Positions 1 to 6,828 are shown, numbered from the stretch's first letter. The stretch is 9,729 nucleotides of DNA from Reyranella sp. (GCA_021732965.1 JAKFVZ010000055.1:1-9729), one strand, 5' to 3'. Numbers and translations: made by a program. Notes: generated from the letters alone by a model not told the origin.

Positions 1-42
1 GATGCGCGACAGGGTGAGCATGTTGGGAAGATTGAACAGCAT
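1..42 (-). CDS. pgsA: CDP-diacylglycerol--glycerol-3-phosphate 3-phosphatidyltransferase, N-terminal fragment
   Basis: Only the first 14 codons lie in the window; the gene runs off the left edge. They read MLFNLPNMLTLSRI, the typical beginning of PgsA, the inner-membrane enzyme that condenses CDP-diacylglycerol with glycerol-3-phosphate in phosphatidylglycerol synthesis. The ATG lies 10 bp after the uvrC stop codon. That stop itself forms part of a Shine-Dalgarno-like TAAGG, so the two genes are very probably co-transcribed and translationally coupled. The uvrC-pgsA order is widespread in proteobacteria and supports the call. The fragment is too short to check the CDP-alcohol phosphotransferase motif, so the identification rests on the N-terminal sequence plus synteny. 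Confidence 0.8.
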   Translation of the reverse strand, partial: MLFNLPNMLTLSRI

Positions 43-52
43 CGCCCCGACC

Positions 53-1939
53 TTACCGGCCGCCCCGGAAGTGGTCATGGATTTTCTGGGCGAGTGCGCT
101 GGAGATTCCCGGCACCGACTTGATGTACTCCAGCGTGGCACCCGATACCGCACGGGCGCTGCCGAAATGGTTGAGCAGCGAGCGCTTGCGGCCGGCGCCA
201 ATCCCCGGCACCTCGTCGAGCGCCGAGCGCGTCATGTCGGCGGCGCGTCGCGTGCGGTGCGTGCCGATCGCGAAGCGATGCGCCTCGTCCCGCAGCCGCT
301 GCAGGAAGTAGAGAACCGGATCCCGCATCTCGAGCGAGAAGGGTTGCTTGCCGGTCATGAAGAAGCGCTCGCGGCCCGCATCGCGGTCGGGACCCTTGGC
401 GATGCCGACCAGGGGAATGTCTTCGAGGCCAAGCTCGGCCATCACCCCGCGCACCGCTTCGAGCTGGCCCTGGCCGCCGTCGATCAGCAGCAGGTCCGGC
501 CAGTGCTCGTCGTCGCGCTCGGGATTCTCCTTCAGTGCGCGGCCGAACCGACGGGTCATCACCTCGCGCATCATCGCGAAGTCGTCGCCCGCCGCGCCCT
601 CGGTCTTGATGTTGAACTTGCGGTAGGCGTTCTTGTTGAAGCCTTCCGGGCCGGCGACGATCATCGCGCCGATCGCCGCCGTGCCCTGGATGTGGCTGTT
701 GTCGTAAACCTCGATGCGCTCGGGCGGCGCGTCGAGGCCGAACACGCGAGCCACGCCTTCGAGCAGCGTGCGCTGCGTGCCGCGTTCGGCCATGCGGCGG
801 GCCAGCGCCTCGCGCGCATTGTTCACCGCCTGGTCGAGCACGTCCTTCTGGTCGCCGCGCTTGGGCTGGCGGATCTCGACCTTATGGCCGGCCGACAGGG
901 ACAGCGCGTTTTCCATCAGCTCGCGCTCGGGAATGTCATGGCTGGTCAGGACCAGTTTGGGTGCCTGACGCGATTCGTAGAACTGGCCCATGAAGGCTTC
1001 GAGCACCTGCGGCTCGTCGAGGTCCCGCCCATGGCTCGGGAAGTAGGCGCGGTTACCGAGGTTCTGGCCGGCGCGGAGGAAGAAGACCTGGATGCAGATC
1101 TGTCCGCTATCGGCGTGAGCGGCGAAGATGTCGGCCTCGTCGATCGACGGCAGGCTGATCGACTGGTGCGAGGTGATGTGGGCCAGCGCGCGGATGCGGT
1201 CGCGCAGGATGGCCGCGCCCTCGAATTCGAGATTGGCGGAGGCCTGCTCCATGCGCTGCGACAGCTTCTGCTGGATCTCGCGATTGCGCCCGCCGAGGAA
1301 GCCGCGCACCTCCTGCACGATGGCATCGTACTCGGGCTTCTCGATGCGGCCGACGCACGGCGCCGTGCAGCGCTTGATCTGGTACTGCAGGCAGGGCCGC
1401 GTGCGTGTCGAGAAGACGCCGTCCGAGCAGGAGCGCAGCGGGAAGGCGCGCTGCAGGGCGTAGAGCGTGCGGTTGACCGCCGTGGCCGAGGCGAAAGGTC
1501 CGAAATACTCGTTGGCCGGCTCGCGCGTGCCACGATGCTTGGCGAGCTGCGGCCAGTCGGTGTCGCGGCGGATCACGATATAGGGGAACGACTTGTCGTC
1601 GCGCAGCAGCACGTTGAAGCGCGGCCGGAAACGCTTGATCAGGTTGTTCTCGAGGAGCAGCGCCTCGGCTTCGCTGTCGGTGACGGCGAATTCCATGGTC
1701 CGCGTCGCGGAAACCATGCGGATCAGGCGGGTGGCCAGCCGCGTCGGCTGGGTATAGGCGGCGACGCGGCTGCGCAGCGAGCGCGCCTTGCCGACGTACA
1801 GGACCTCGCCCTCGGCCGAGATCATGCGGTAGACGCCCGGCTTGCGCGGCAGGGTCCGCACGAAGTCGGCGATGATCCGCATGCCGTCGGCAAGGGAGCC
1901 TTCGCTCGGGGGCAGGTCGAGGTCGGTTTCGTCGTTCAC
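53..1939 (-). CDS. uvrC: UvrABC system protein C (excinuclease subunit C)
   Basis: UvrC makes the 3' and 5' incisions around DNA damage in nucleotide excision repair, recruited by the UvrB-DNA complex. Numbering from the GTG at 1939 gives 628 aa (E. coli 610). Residues 34-97 form the GIY-YIG nuclease domain (PGVYRM, VLYVGKA, LLLEN with E97). Cysteines 171, 183, 191 and 195 have the 12/8/4 spacing of the E. coli Fe-S cluster ligands. The UVR motif (UvrB contact) is at about 228-252. The RNase-H-like 5' nuclease has D413 (YDNSH), D487 (LLIDGG) and H554 (AHRFAI). Paired helix-hairpin-helix motifs lie at about 573-625. The start is uncertain: the frame stays open to an ATG at 2104, and an ATG at 1882 gives 609 aa. 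GTG 1939 was chosen because homologues usually have about 20-35 residues before PGVYRM, but no start has a good ribosome site. It is followed by pgsA. Confidence 0.96.
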   Translation of the reverse strand: MNDETDLDLPPSEGSLADGMRIIADFVRTLPRKPGVYRMISAEGEVLYVGKARSLRSRVAAYTQPTRLATRLIRMVSATRTMEFAVTDSEAEALLLENNLIKRFRPRFNVLLRDDKSFPYIVIRRDTDWPQLAKHRGTREPANEYFGPFASATAVNRTLYALQRAFPLRSCSDGVFSTRTRPCLQYQIKRCTAPCVGRIEKPEYDAIVQEVRGFLGGRNREIQQKLSQRMEQASANLEFEGAAILRDRIRALAHITSHQSISLPSIDEADIFAAHADSGQICIQVFFLRAGQNLGNRAYFPSHGRDLDEPQVLEAFMGQFYESRQAPKLVLTSHDIPERELMENALSLSAGHKVEIRQPKRGDQKDVLDQAVNNAREALARRMAERGTQRTLLEGVARVFGLDAPPERIEVYDNSHIQGTAAIGAMIVAGPEGFNKNAYRKFNIKTEGAAGDDFAMMREVMTRRFGRALKENPERDDEHWPDLLLIDGGQGQLEAVRGVMAELGLEDIPLVGIAKGPDRDAGRERFFMTGKQPFSLEMRDPVLYFLQRLRDEAHRFAIGTHRTRRAADMTRSALDEVPGIGAGRKRSLLNHFGSARAVSGATLEYIKSVPGISSALAQKIHDHFRGGR

Positions 1940-2039
1940 GGGAGGCGGAGAATGGTGTCGCCGGCACGTCCAGACAAGGCAATCGGCGGCATGTGGGGAA
2001 GTCTGTGAACAAGCCCGATGCCCTTCGAAGGCTCGCGGA

Positions 2040-2057
2040 GAGTCACCATATTGACTC
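2040..2057. repeat. 6-bp perfect inverted repeat upstream of uvrC
   Basis: GAGTCA (2040-2045) and TGACTC (2052-2057) are perfect inverted repeats around a 6-nt centre. The right arm overlaps a second odd palindrome, TTGACTCAA, at 2051-2059. It lies about 100 bp upstream of the chosen uvrC start. It could be a protein-binding operator or an mRNA hairpin. No alphaproteobacterial LexA box (GTTC-N7-GTTC) was found here, so SOS control is not supported. Confidence 0.4.
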
Positions 2058-2064
2058 AATGTAG

Positions 2065-2092
2065 GAGGGGTGGCAGTCGCCCGCCACCCCTC
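2065..2092. repeat. Strong GC-rich hairpin in the phoH-uvrC gap
   Basis: GAGGGGTGGC (2065-2074) and GCCACCCCTC (2083-2092) form a perfect 10-bp stem with an 8-nt loop. Neither side is followed by a T-run on the exit strand, so it is not a classic intrinsic terminator. It could still stop or stabilise the 3' end of the minus-strand phoH transcript, whose stop codon lies about 130 bp upstream of it. It is the strongest structure in the roughly 280-bp uvrC-phoH interval. That interval has no convincing gene; the octamer CCATTTGG occurs there twice (2109-2116 and 2178-2185). Confidence 0.5.
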
Positions 2093-2201
2093 TCTTAACC
2101 TCATGTATCCATTTGGTTTTCAACGATCAGGCTTCACGTCAGAAAAAGCTGGCACTCCATTTTGTTCCCGTTTCGGACCATTTGGCTGGCGCGCTTCGAT
2201 G

Positions 2202-2210
2202 TGTGGATAA
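2202..2210 (-). promoter_or_regulatory. Single DnaA-box match
   Basis: TGTGGATAA is a perfect match to the DnaA box (TTATCCACA on the minus strand). It lies in AT-richer DNA 11 bp past the phoH stop codon. One box is not an origin; no cluster of boxes or AT-rich unwinding element is visible nearby. It may be chance or an isolated DnaA-binding site. Confidence 0.3.
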
Positions 2211-2221
2211 GTTCAGCGGCC

Positions 2222-2947
2222 TCAAAGCACCGACAGCATGCGTCCGACCAGCGGATGACGCACCACGTCCTGCTGCGTCAGGCGGACCACTGAGACGTCG
2301 TCGAGCCCGTCCAGCTTGGTGCCGATCGCGGCCAGGCCGGAGAGTTCCGGCAGCAGGTCGGTCTGGTCCGGATCGCCCGTCATGACCATGGTCGAGTGCC
2401 AGCCGAGACGGGTGAGCAGCATCTTGAGCTGGCCGTAGGTGCAGTTCTGGGCTTCGTCGATCAGCACGAAGGCGTTGTTCAGCGTTCGGCCGCGCATGAA
2501 GGCCACCGGCGCGATCTCGATCGTGCCGTCGTCGAGATGCTGGCTCAGGCGCTTCGGCCCCATCCGGTCGTTCAGGGCGTCCCACAGCGGGCGCAGGTAG
2601 GGGTCGAGCTTCTCGCGCATGTCGCCCGGCAGGAAGCCCAGGTTCTCGCCCGCTTCGACGGCCGGCCGCGACAGCACGATGCGCGAGACGGTGCCTGCAT
2701 CCAGGGCTTCGACGGCGGCGGCGATTGCGAGGTAGGTCTTGCCGGTACCTGCCGGTCCCAGCGCCACGGTCAGCGGTTTGGTTTCTATCGCCTCCATCAG
2801 GACCCTTTGGTTGTCGGTCCGCGGCCTGACCTTCTTGATGTAGCTCTGATCGCGTTGATTGGCCGGAGCGTTGTCGAAAACGACGTTGTGAATACGGGCG
2901 CTGTCGATGGCGTGCAGCTTGGATCGGCGTGCGGCGCGTTTGGCCAT
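2222..2947 (-). CDS. PhoH family P-loop ATPase (short form)
   Basis: A 241-aa protein of the PhoH family, cytoplasmic nucleotide-binding proteins related to the core of superfamily 1 helicases and linked in E. coli to phosphate starvation and RNA metabolism. Visible motifs are Walker A GPAGTGKT (64-71), the family signature RPAVEAGENLGFLPGD (94-109), Walker B VLIDEAQN (161-168), the sensor-like MTGDPDQTDL (189-198) and a C-terminal HPLVGRML (231-238). It is shorter than PhoL/YbeZ (about 350 aa), lacking the N-terminal extension; the first 45 residues are basic. The ATG at 2947 has GGAG seven bases upstream. No ybeY neighbour is present, so it is probably the second, stand-alone PhoH paralogue. 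An intrinsic terminator lies 46-78 bp upstream, so the gene has either a promoter after it or an attenuated leader. The exact role is unknown. Confidence 0.9.
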   Translation of the reverse strand: MAKRAARRSKLHAIDSARIHNVVFDNAPANQRDQSYIKKVRPRTDNQRVLMEAIETKPLTVALGPAGTGKTYLAIAAAVEALDAGTVSRIVLSRPAVEAGENLGFLPGDMREKLDPYLRPLWDALNDRMGPKRLSQHLDDGTIEIAPVAFMRGRTLNNAFVLIDEAQNCTYGQLKMLLTRLGWHSTMVMTGDPDQTDLLPELSGLAAIGTKLDGLDDVSVVRLTQQDVVRHPLVGRMLSVL

Positions 2948-2992
2948 ATTCTTACTCCGGTGTCTTGGTCAGGGGAGCGGGACCGATCGCCC

Positions 2993-3025
2993 AAAACAAA
3001 AACGCCCCCGGTGAGCGGAGGCGTT
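2993..3025 (-). terminator. Rho-independent terminator on the minus strand, upstream of phoH
   Basis: On the minus strand, AACGCCTCCG and CGGGGGCGTT pair with one mismatch around a 5-nt loop (3001-3025). They are followed directly by the T-rich tail TTTTTGTTTT (3002-2993). This is a textbook intrinsic terminator. It lies upstream of the phoH start and about 210 bp past the guanine deaminase stop. It can therefore end the deaminase transcript, end a separate small RNA, or act as an attenuator in a phoH leader. Confidence 0.8.
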
Positions 3026-3165
3026 GGCGATCGATGGTCTGGCTGAGGGGTGAGGCCGATAGGGCACGCGGTGGACGTTCCACCGGTGAACCAGTTTCCG
3101 TCGGGGGACATGTCCTCGAACGGATAAAAAACCTCCCTCAGTTACCGAACAAAGCGTAAGCCGAA
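2993..3165 (-). ncRNA. Candidate structured small RNA or phoH leader
   Basis: Read on the minus strand, this intergenic stretch has several nested pairings that end in the strong terminator. A long-range stem joins CTGAGGG (3141-3135) to CCCTCAG (3049-3043), extended by AGG (3134-3132) with CCT (3055-3053) and, across an internal loop, GGT (3146-3144) with ACC (3038-3036). Inside are one hairpin at 3098-3123 and a perfect 6-bp stem CGGTGG/CCACCG (3085-3069, loop of 5). The length (about 150-170 nt), closing stem and terminal terminator would suit a 6S-like RNA or other small RNA. I do not recognise the sequence as a known family and no clear promoter is visible. A 104-codon frame starting at 3111 also crosses the region, but it runs through the terminator into phoH and is unlikely to be real. 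The 5' end is a guess. Confidence 0.4.
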
Positions 3166-3167
3166 AC

Positions 3168-3197
3168 CGGACCCTCTTCCACCATATTTATGGTCCG
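3168..3197. repeat. Overlapping, mutually exclusive inverted repeats
   Basis: ACCATA/TATGGT (3181-3186 and 3189-3194, 2-nt centre) is a near-perfect dyad that could be an operator. CGGACC (3168-3173) can instead pair with GGTCCG (3192-3197). The two pairings share GGT at 3192-3194 and so exclude each other. They sit between the guanine deaminase stop and the candidate RNA, where a promoter for the latter would be expected. Confidence 0.35.
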
Positions 3198-3233
3198 ACA
3201 CTGAAAATTAACGCTAGGGAAAGCAATCCGTCG

Positions 3234-4553
3234 TCAACGGGCATAGGTTGGCCGGCCGGCGACGTAGGTCGCCTGCACCGCCCTGTCGTCGCCCAGGATC
3301 ATCTGGACGAAGAGCTGTTCGGCGAAGTCGCGGGCCTCGTCCATGCGGAAGGCGATCAGGGGCGTGGAACGCATGTCGAGCACCACGAGATCGGCCTCCA
3401 TGCCCGGCGCGATGCTGCCGACCTTGTCCTCGAGATGCATGGCCGCCGCCGAGCCGCGCGTCGCCAGATAGTAGGCATGGGCGGAGGACAGGGGATGGCG
3501 GTTGAGCTGTGCGGCCTTGTAGGTCTCGTTCAGCGTCTGCAGGATCGAGAAGGACGTGCCGGCGCCGATGTCGGTGCCGAGACCGACGCGCACCGGCCGG
3601 TCGGAGCGGATCGCGCGCGCGATGTCGAACATGCCGCTGCCCAGAAAGAAGTTCGACGTCGGGCAATGGGCGATCGCCGCCCCGCTGGCATGGAGGTGCT
3701 GCAGATCCTCTTCGCCCAGGCAAATGCCATGGCCGAACACGGCGCCTTTCCGGCAGAGCCCGTAATGGTCGTAGACGTCGAGGTATGATCGGCGTTCGGG
3801 AAACAGTTCCCTGATCCGGGCCACTTCTGCCTCGGTCTCGGAGAGATGCGTCTGCATCAGGCAATCGGGGTGCTCCCGCCACAGTGCTCCCGCGGCAGCC
3901 AGTTGCTCGCGCGAACTGGTGCAGGCGAAGCGGGGCGTGATCGCATAGAGCAGACGTCCGCGACCGTGCCATTTGCGGATGAGCGCCAGCGAATCGTCGT
4001 AGGCGGACTGGGCGGTGTCGCGCAGAGCCTCGGGTGCATGGCTGTCCATCAGGACCTTGCCGGCCGCCAGCCGCAGGCCGAGCGCCTCGGCCTCCTCGAA
4101 CAGGATGTCGGCCGAATGGGCGTGGACGGTGCAGTAGACGCAGCTCGTCGTGATGCCGTTGCGCAGGTTCTCCTGCAGGAACGTCCGCGCCACGCGCCGT
4201 GTATAGGTGCGGTCGGCGAACTTCATCTCGGTGGGAAAAGTGTAGCGCTCGAGCCAGTCGAGGAGCTGCGCGCCATGGCTCGCGATCATCGGCGTCTGCG
4301 GGAAATGCACGTGCGTGTCGACGAAGCCTGCCGAGATAAGCGCATCCTTGCCGAAGTCCCGGATCTCGGTGCCGGGCGGCAGCAGCGGCGCGATGCGGGT
4401 CGCGGGGCCGAAATGGGTGATGTGTCCGTCCTGCATCGCCACGATCGCATCGGGCTCGTGGACCATCGTGCGGTCGAGGCCGTCGCGGAACGGATCGCCG
4501 CTGAAGGTGAGGGCGGGGCCGCGAAGGGCGGTGGGACGCGAAGGAGAACTCAT
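3234..4553 (-). CDS. guaD: Guanine deaminase
   Basis: A cytosolic zinc hydrolase of the amidohydrolase superfamily that converts guanine to xanthine and ammonia, channelling purines to xanthine dehydrogenase. In 439 aa the order of motifs is GFVDTHVHFPQ with zinc ligands H81 and H83 (77-87), HLSE with H236 and E239, FGHG with H275, HCPTSN (296-301) and GTDIGAG with D328. These residues match the human enzyme's metal site in order and almost in number. The C-terminal beta-domain segment reads KVGSIAPGMEADLVVLD (377-393). The ATG at 4553 was chosen over an upstream in-frame ATG at 4619 because GGAAGG precedes it by about 9 nt and the extra 22 residues are unlike the family. It diverges from a hydrolase gene across 77 bp; a shared regulatory region is likely. 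No terminator lies right after the stop; the first is at 3025-2993. Confidence 0.94.
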   Translation of the reverse strand: MSSPSRPTALRGPALTFSGDPFRDGLDRTMVHEPDAIVAMQDGHITHFGPATRIAPLLPPGTEIRDFGKDALISAGFVDTHVHFPQTPMIASHGAQLLDWLERYTFPTEMKFADRTYTRRVARTFLQENLRNGITTSCVYCTVHAHSADILFEEAEALGLRLAAGKVLMDSHAPEALRDTAQSAYDDSLALIRKWHGRGRLLYAITPRFACTSSREQLAAAGALWREHPDCLMQTHLSETEAEVARIRELFPERRSYLDVYDHYGLCRKGAVFGHGICLGEEDLQHLHASGAAIAHCPTSNFFLGSGMFDIARAIRSDRPVRVGLGTDIGAGTSFSILQTLNETYKAAQLNRHPLSSAHAYYLATRGSAAAMHLEDKVGSIAPGMEADLVVLDMRSTPLIAFRMDEARDFAEQLFVQMILGDDRAVQATYVAGRPTYAR

Positions 4554-4630
4554 TGCGCCGACCTTCCCACCGAACCGCAAAGCGGGGAAGGGCCGTGCTA
4601 AGAAGAGAGCCTGAAACAAAAGAGGCTGGA
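4554..4630. promoter_or_regulatory. Divergent intergenic region between guaD and the hydrolase
   Basis: These 77 bp must carry the start signals of both divergent genes. Ribosome sites are visible for each: GGAAGG for guaD on the minus strand and AGAGG before the plus-strand ATG at 4631. I could not identify convincing -10/-35 hexamers. The guaD-proximal part is GC-rich and the hydrolase-proximal part is A-rich. Confidence 0.5.
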
Positions 4631-5470
4631 ATGAGCGACATCGTGTGGCGGGGCATGACGCGGGCTGAGCTCGACAAGGGCTACAACAATACCGATGCCG
4701 TCGCCGATTCCGGGACGCGGCGCGACGGCTGGGTCGCCCGCAGCGAGCGCTTCCGGACCGAGCATCCCGACGGTCTCGATCTCGCCTACGGTCCGCTGCC
4801 CCGCAACAAGCTCGACCTGTTCCGCTGCGGCGCTGCCAGGGCGCCGCTGTTCGCCTTCATCCACGGCGGCTACTGGCAGCGCAACGCCAAGGAGACCTTC
4901 GCCTGCATGGCGGCGGGCCCGCTGGCCAACGGCATGGACGTCGCCTTCCTGGGCTACACGCTGGCGCCCGAAGCGACGCTGCCGGCGATCGTCGCGGAGA
5001 TCGCCGAAGCGGTGCGCTGGCTGCGCCGCGAAGGACCGCGCCACGGCGTCGGGCAGGGACGGCTGGTCGTGTCGGGCTGGTCGGCCGGCGGCCATCTCAC
5101 CGCGACGACGCTGGCCATGGACGAGGTCGATGCCGGCCTGGCGATCAGCGGCATCTACGACGTCGAACCCTGCCGGCTGAACTATCTCAACGACAATCTG
5201 CGGCTGACCGCGGCGCAGGCGGCGGAAACCAGTCCGATCCTCCACCTGCCGAAGAAGAGCGCGCCGGTCGTCCTGGCTTACGGCACCGGCGAGCTGCCCG
5301 AGCTGCAGCGGCAGTCGGTCGCCTATCACGAGGCGCGGCAGGCGGCGGGGCTCCCCAGTGAGTTGTTGCCGCTGGCCGGCCTCAACCATTTCTCGATCAT
5401 GGACCAGCTCGAGGCAGCGGACGGTTCACTGGCCACTACGGCGGCGCGGCTGGGACGCTCCGGCGGCTAG
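4631..5470 (+). CDS. Alpha/beta hydrolase, kynurenine formamidase-like
   Basis: A 279-aa serine hydrolase of the carboxylesterase/arylformamidase type. The oxyanion motif HGGYW is at 78-82 and the nucleophile elbow GWSAGG at 149-154 puts the catalytic serine at 151. The probable histidine is H253 in LNHFSI and the acidic residue lies in GTGELPELQRQS (E221 or E224). HGGYWQ with ELPELQRQS is typical of bacterial kynurenine formamidase-like (AFMID) proteins, which open N-formyl-kynurenine in tryptophan breakdown; many relatives have unknown substrates. There is no signal peptide, so it is cytoplasmic. The ATG at 4631 is preceded by AGAGG at a good distance; the frame is open further upstream, but that part overlaps guaD. 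The head-to-head pairing with guanine deaminase hints at a shared nitrogen-catabolic role, possibly hydrolysis of a ureide or formamide, but this is inference. No kynureninase or tryptophan dioxygenase gene is present. Confidence 0.85.
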   Translation: MSDIVWRGMTRAELDKGYNNTDAVADSGTRRDGWVARSERFRTEHPDGLDLAYGPLPRNKLDLFRCGAARAPLFAFIHGGYWQRNAKETFACMAAGPLANGMDVAFLGYTLAPEATLPAIVAEIAEAVRWLRREGPRHGVGQGRLVVSGWSAGGHLTATTLAMDEVDAGLAISGIYDVEPCRLNYLNDNLRLTAAQAAETSPILHLPKKSAPVVLAYGTGELPELQRQSVAYHEARQAAGLPSELLPLAGLNHFSIMDQLEAADGSLATTAARLGRSGG

Positions 5471-5521
5471 AACCGGCGTTGTCAGGGCCTCGTAAGCAAC
5501 GCCGTCTAACGTGCGGCGGTC

Positions 5522-5728
5522 GTGAAGTTCCGCGAACTCAATCCGTCGCAGCAGATCATCGTTCGCCGCCTCGCGCTGGGCCTGACATTGACCGGCCTCG
5601 GAATCCGCGAGGATTTCTGGAGCCTGGCGCGGCTGGGACTGGTGACCGGAAACCGCGACTATCCGCAGCTGACCGAGGCGGGCTTCGCCTGCCTGCACGC
5701 GACGCCGTCCGACCGCACGTCAGGCTGA
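5522..5728 (+). CDS. Small hypothetical protein, winged-helix-like
   Basis: A 68-aa frame starting at GTG, with strong C/G third-position bias throughout, which supports real coding. The segment LARLGLVTGNRDYPQLTEAG (about 35-54) resembles the recognition-helix-and-wing end of winged-helix proteins, in which an LTEAG-type motif closes the wing. It is too short for a full MarR or PadR domain. It lies 51 bp after the hydrolase stop on the same strand and may be its distal operon partner. It converges with the metallophosphoesterase gene, leaving only 6 bp between the two stops. The ribosome site is weak (GGCGG), so the start is uncertain. I do not recognise a named family. Confidence 0.6.
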   Translation: MKFRELNPSQQIIVRRLALGLTLTGLGIREDFWSLARLGLVTGNRDYPQLTEAGFACLHATPSDRTSG

Positions 5729-5734
5729 AGCCCG

Positions 5735-6664
5735 TCAGCGGCCACCTCGCAGGGTGATGATCGCGACCTCGCCGCGACAGTTGAAACGCACCGGCGGATA
5801 GGCAACGCCCAGGCCCGAATTCGTGTAGCCGGTCATCGTGCCCTGCTTCCAGAGACCGACTGCGCCATGGTGGCACCGGGTCAGCGTGCTGAACACGGGC
5901 CGACCGCCCGGCAGGCAGATCTGGCCGCCATGGGTGTGCCCCGCGAGATAAAGCGCATAGCCCGCCTCGGCGGCGTGATCGGCCATCTCCGCGGAATGGA
6001 TCAGGGCGATGCGGCAGGCTTCCGTCTGCCCGTCCAGCGCCTTGCGGGCCGCATCGGTGTAGAAGCTGTTCACGTCGTCCAGTCCAGTCACGCCGAGCCG
6101 GTCCGTCCCTCGCTCGATGACGATGGAGCGGTTGATCAGGACGTCGAAGCCCAGCCTCTCCAGCGTGTCGGCCATGGCCTCGGAATCGTGGTTGCCCAGG
6201 ATGGCGAGGCGAGGTCCGTTCACACGGACGTCGAGCAGCGCCTCCATCAGATGACCGGCCGACGCCGCGACGGGCGCATGGTGGTCGCCGTGGACATCGC
6301 CGGTGAGGGCGAGCAGGTCGACTTCGACCCCTTCGAGCAGGCGGCGGGCGGCCGGCACCAGGTCCGGCAGGACGTCGAGGTGCGTGTCGCTCACATGGAG
6401 GATGCGGTAGCCGTCGAATGCCGGGGGCAGGCCGGGCACCTCGATCTCGAACTCGGTGCGCCGCAGGTCGAGGGCGTTGCGCACGCCCCGGCGGTACAGG
6501 GGGGTGAGCTTCAATCCCCAGGCGAACAGGTCGAGCAGGCGCGTGAAGACGATCTTGCGGCGCCGCGACCGGGGGCCGTCGGGTCCGCAGTAATGGTCGC
6601 CCTGCTCGATCCGCCGTCGAGCGGCGGCCCAGGCCGGGTCACGGCCTCGAGCGGCATCGGTCAC
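5735..6664 (-). CDS. Calcineurin-like metallophosphoesterase (YaeI/YkuE type)
   Basis: A 309-aa dinuclear-metal phosphoesterase. All five family blocks are present: SDTHLD (92-97; D93, H95), TGDVHGD (121-127; D123), GNHD (157-160), an H223 block (LIHS) and AGHTHGGQ (241-248; H243, H245). The order, spacing and N-terminal region PGLPPAFDGYRILHVSDTHL match the YaeI/YkuE group, membrane-associated phosphodiesterases of poorly known substrate. Residues 30-60 are basic then hydrophobic (KIVFTRLLDLFAWGLKL) and may give peripheral membrane attachment; there is no clear signal peptide. The start is GTG at 6664 with AAGGA about 8 nt upstream. It stands alone on the minus strand, divergent from the SGNH gene, and ends tail to tail with the small ORF at 5522-5728. 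Substrate candidates include phospholipid or UDP-sugar diesters, but the sequence does not decide. Confidence 0.9.
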   Translation of the reverse strand: MTDAARGRDPAWAAARRRIEQGDHYCGPDGPRSRRRKIVFTRLLDLFAWGLKLTPLYRRGVRNALDLRRTEFEIEVPGLPPAFDGYRILHVSDTHLDVLPDLVPAARRLLEGVEVDLLALTGDVHGDHHAPVAASAGHLMEALLDVRVNGPRLAILGNHDSEAMADTLERLGFDVLINRSIVIERGTDRLGVTGLDDVNSFYTDAARKALDGQTEACRIALIHSAEMADHAAEAGYALYLAGHTHGGQICLPGGRPVFSTLTRCHHGAVGLWKQGTMTGYTNSGLGVAYPPVRFNCRGEVAIITLRGGR

Positions 6665-6725
6665 GCGTCTGTTCCTTATGAAACGAGAGGGAGCGCTACC
6701 CTAACAGACGTGACGACAGGTCCGC

Positions 6726-6753
6726 GCAGCCCAAATTTCGCCTTTCGGGCTGC
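6726..6753. repeat. 7-bp inverted repeat in a divergent promoter region
   Basis: GCAGCCC (6726-6732) and GGGCTGC (6747-6753) are perfect inverted repeats around 14 nt of AT-richer DNA. They lie in the 164-bp gap between the divergent metallophosphoesterase and SGNH genes. No T-run follows on either strand. The spacing of about two helical turns between arm centres would suit a dimeric regulator, or it may be an mRNA leader hairpin. Confidence 0.4.
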
Positions 6754-6828
6754 CTAATCCTACGACCGAGCGTCACATCCCCTTTGGATCGGGCTTCGAG
6801 TAAATCCGCTCGTCATGAGAGGTAAGGC

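Noticed and set aside
2..2008. 668-codon open frame on the plus strand
   Set aside because: It is the antisense shadow of uvrC, whose catalytic and Fe-S residues are all present on the minus strand; the plus-strand product has no family features.
1940..2221. LexA/SOS box upstream of uvrC
   Set aside because: No GTTC-N7-GTTC or GAAC-N7-GAAC match was found; GTTC and GGAC near 2164-2178 match only partly.
2797..3111. 104-codon minus-strand frame beginning between guaD and phoH
   Set aside because: It runs through the terminator hairpin and into phoH in another frame, and GAGGA is too close to its ATG. The region is better explained as structured RNA, though a shorter leader peptide is not excluded.
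3214..4677. 487-codon minus-strand frame overlapping guaD
   Set aside because: Out-of-frame shadow rich in Arg, Pro and Ala; the other frame carries every guanine deaminase motif.
5867..6757. 296-codon plus-strand frame opposite the metallophosphoesterase
   Set aside because: Shadow frame; the minus strand has all five metallophosphoesterase blocks.
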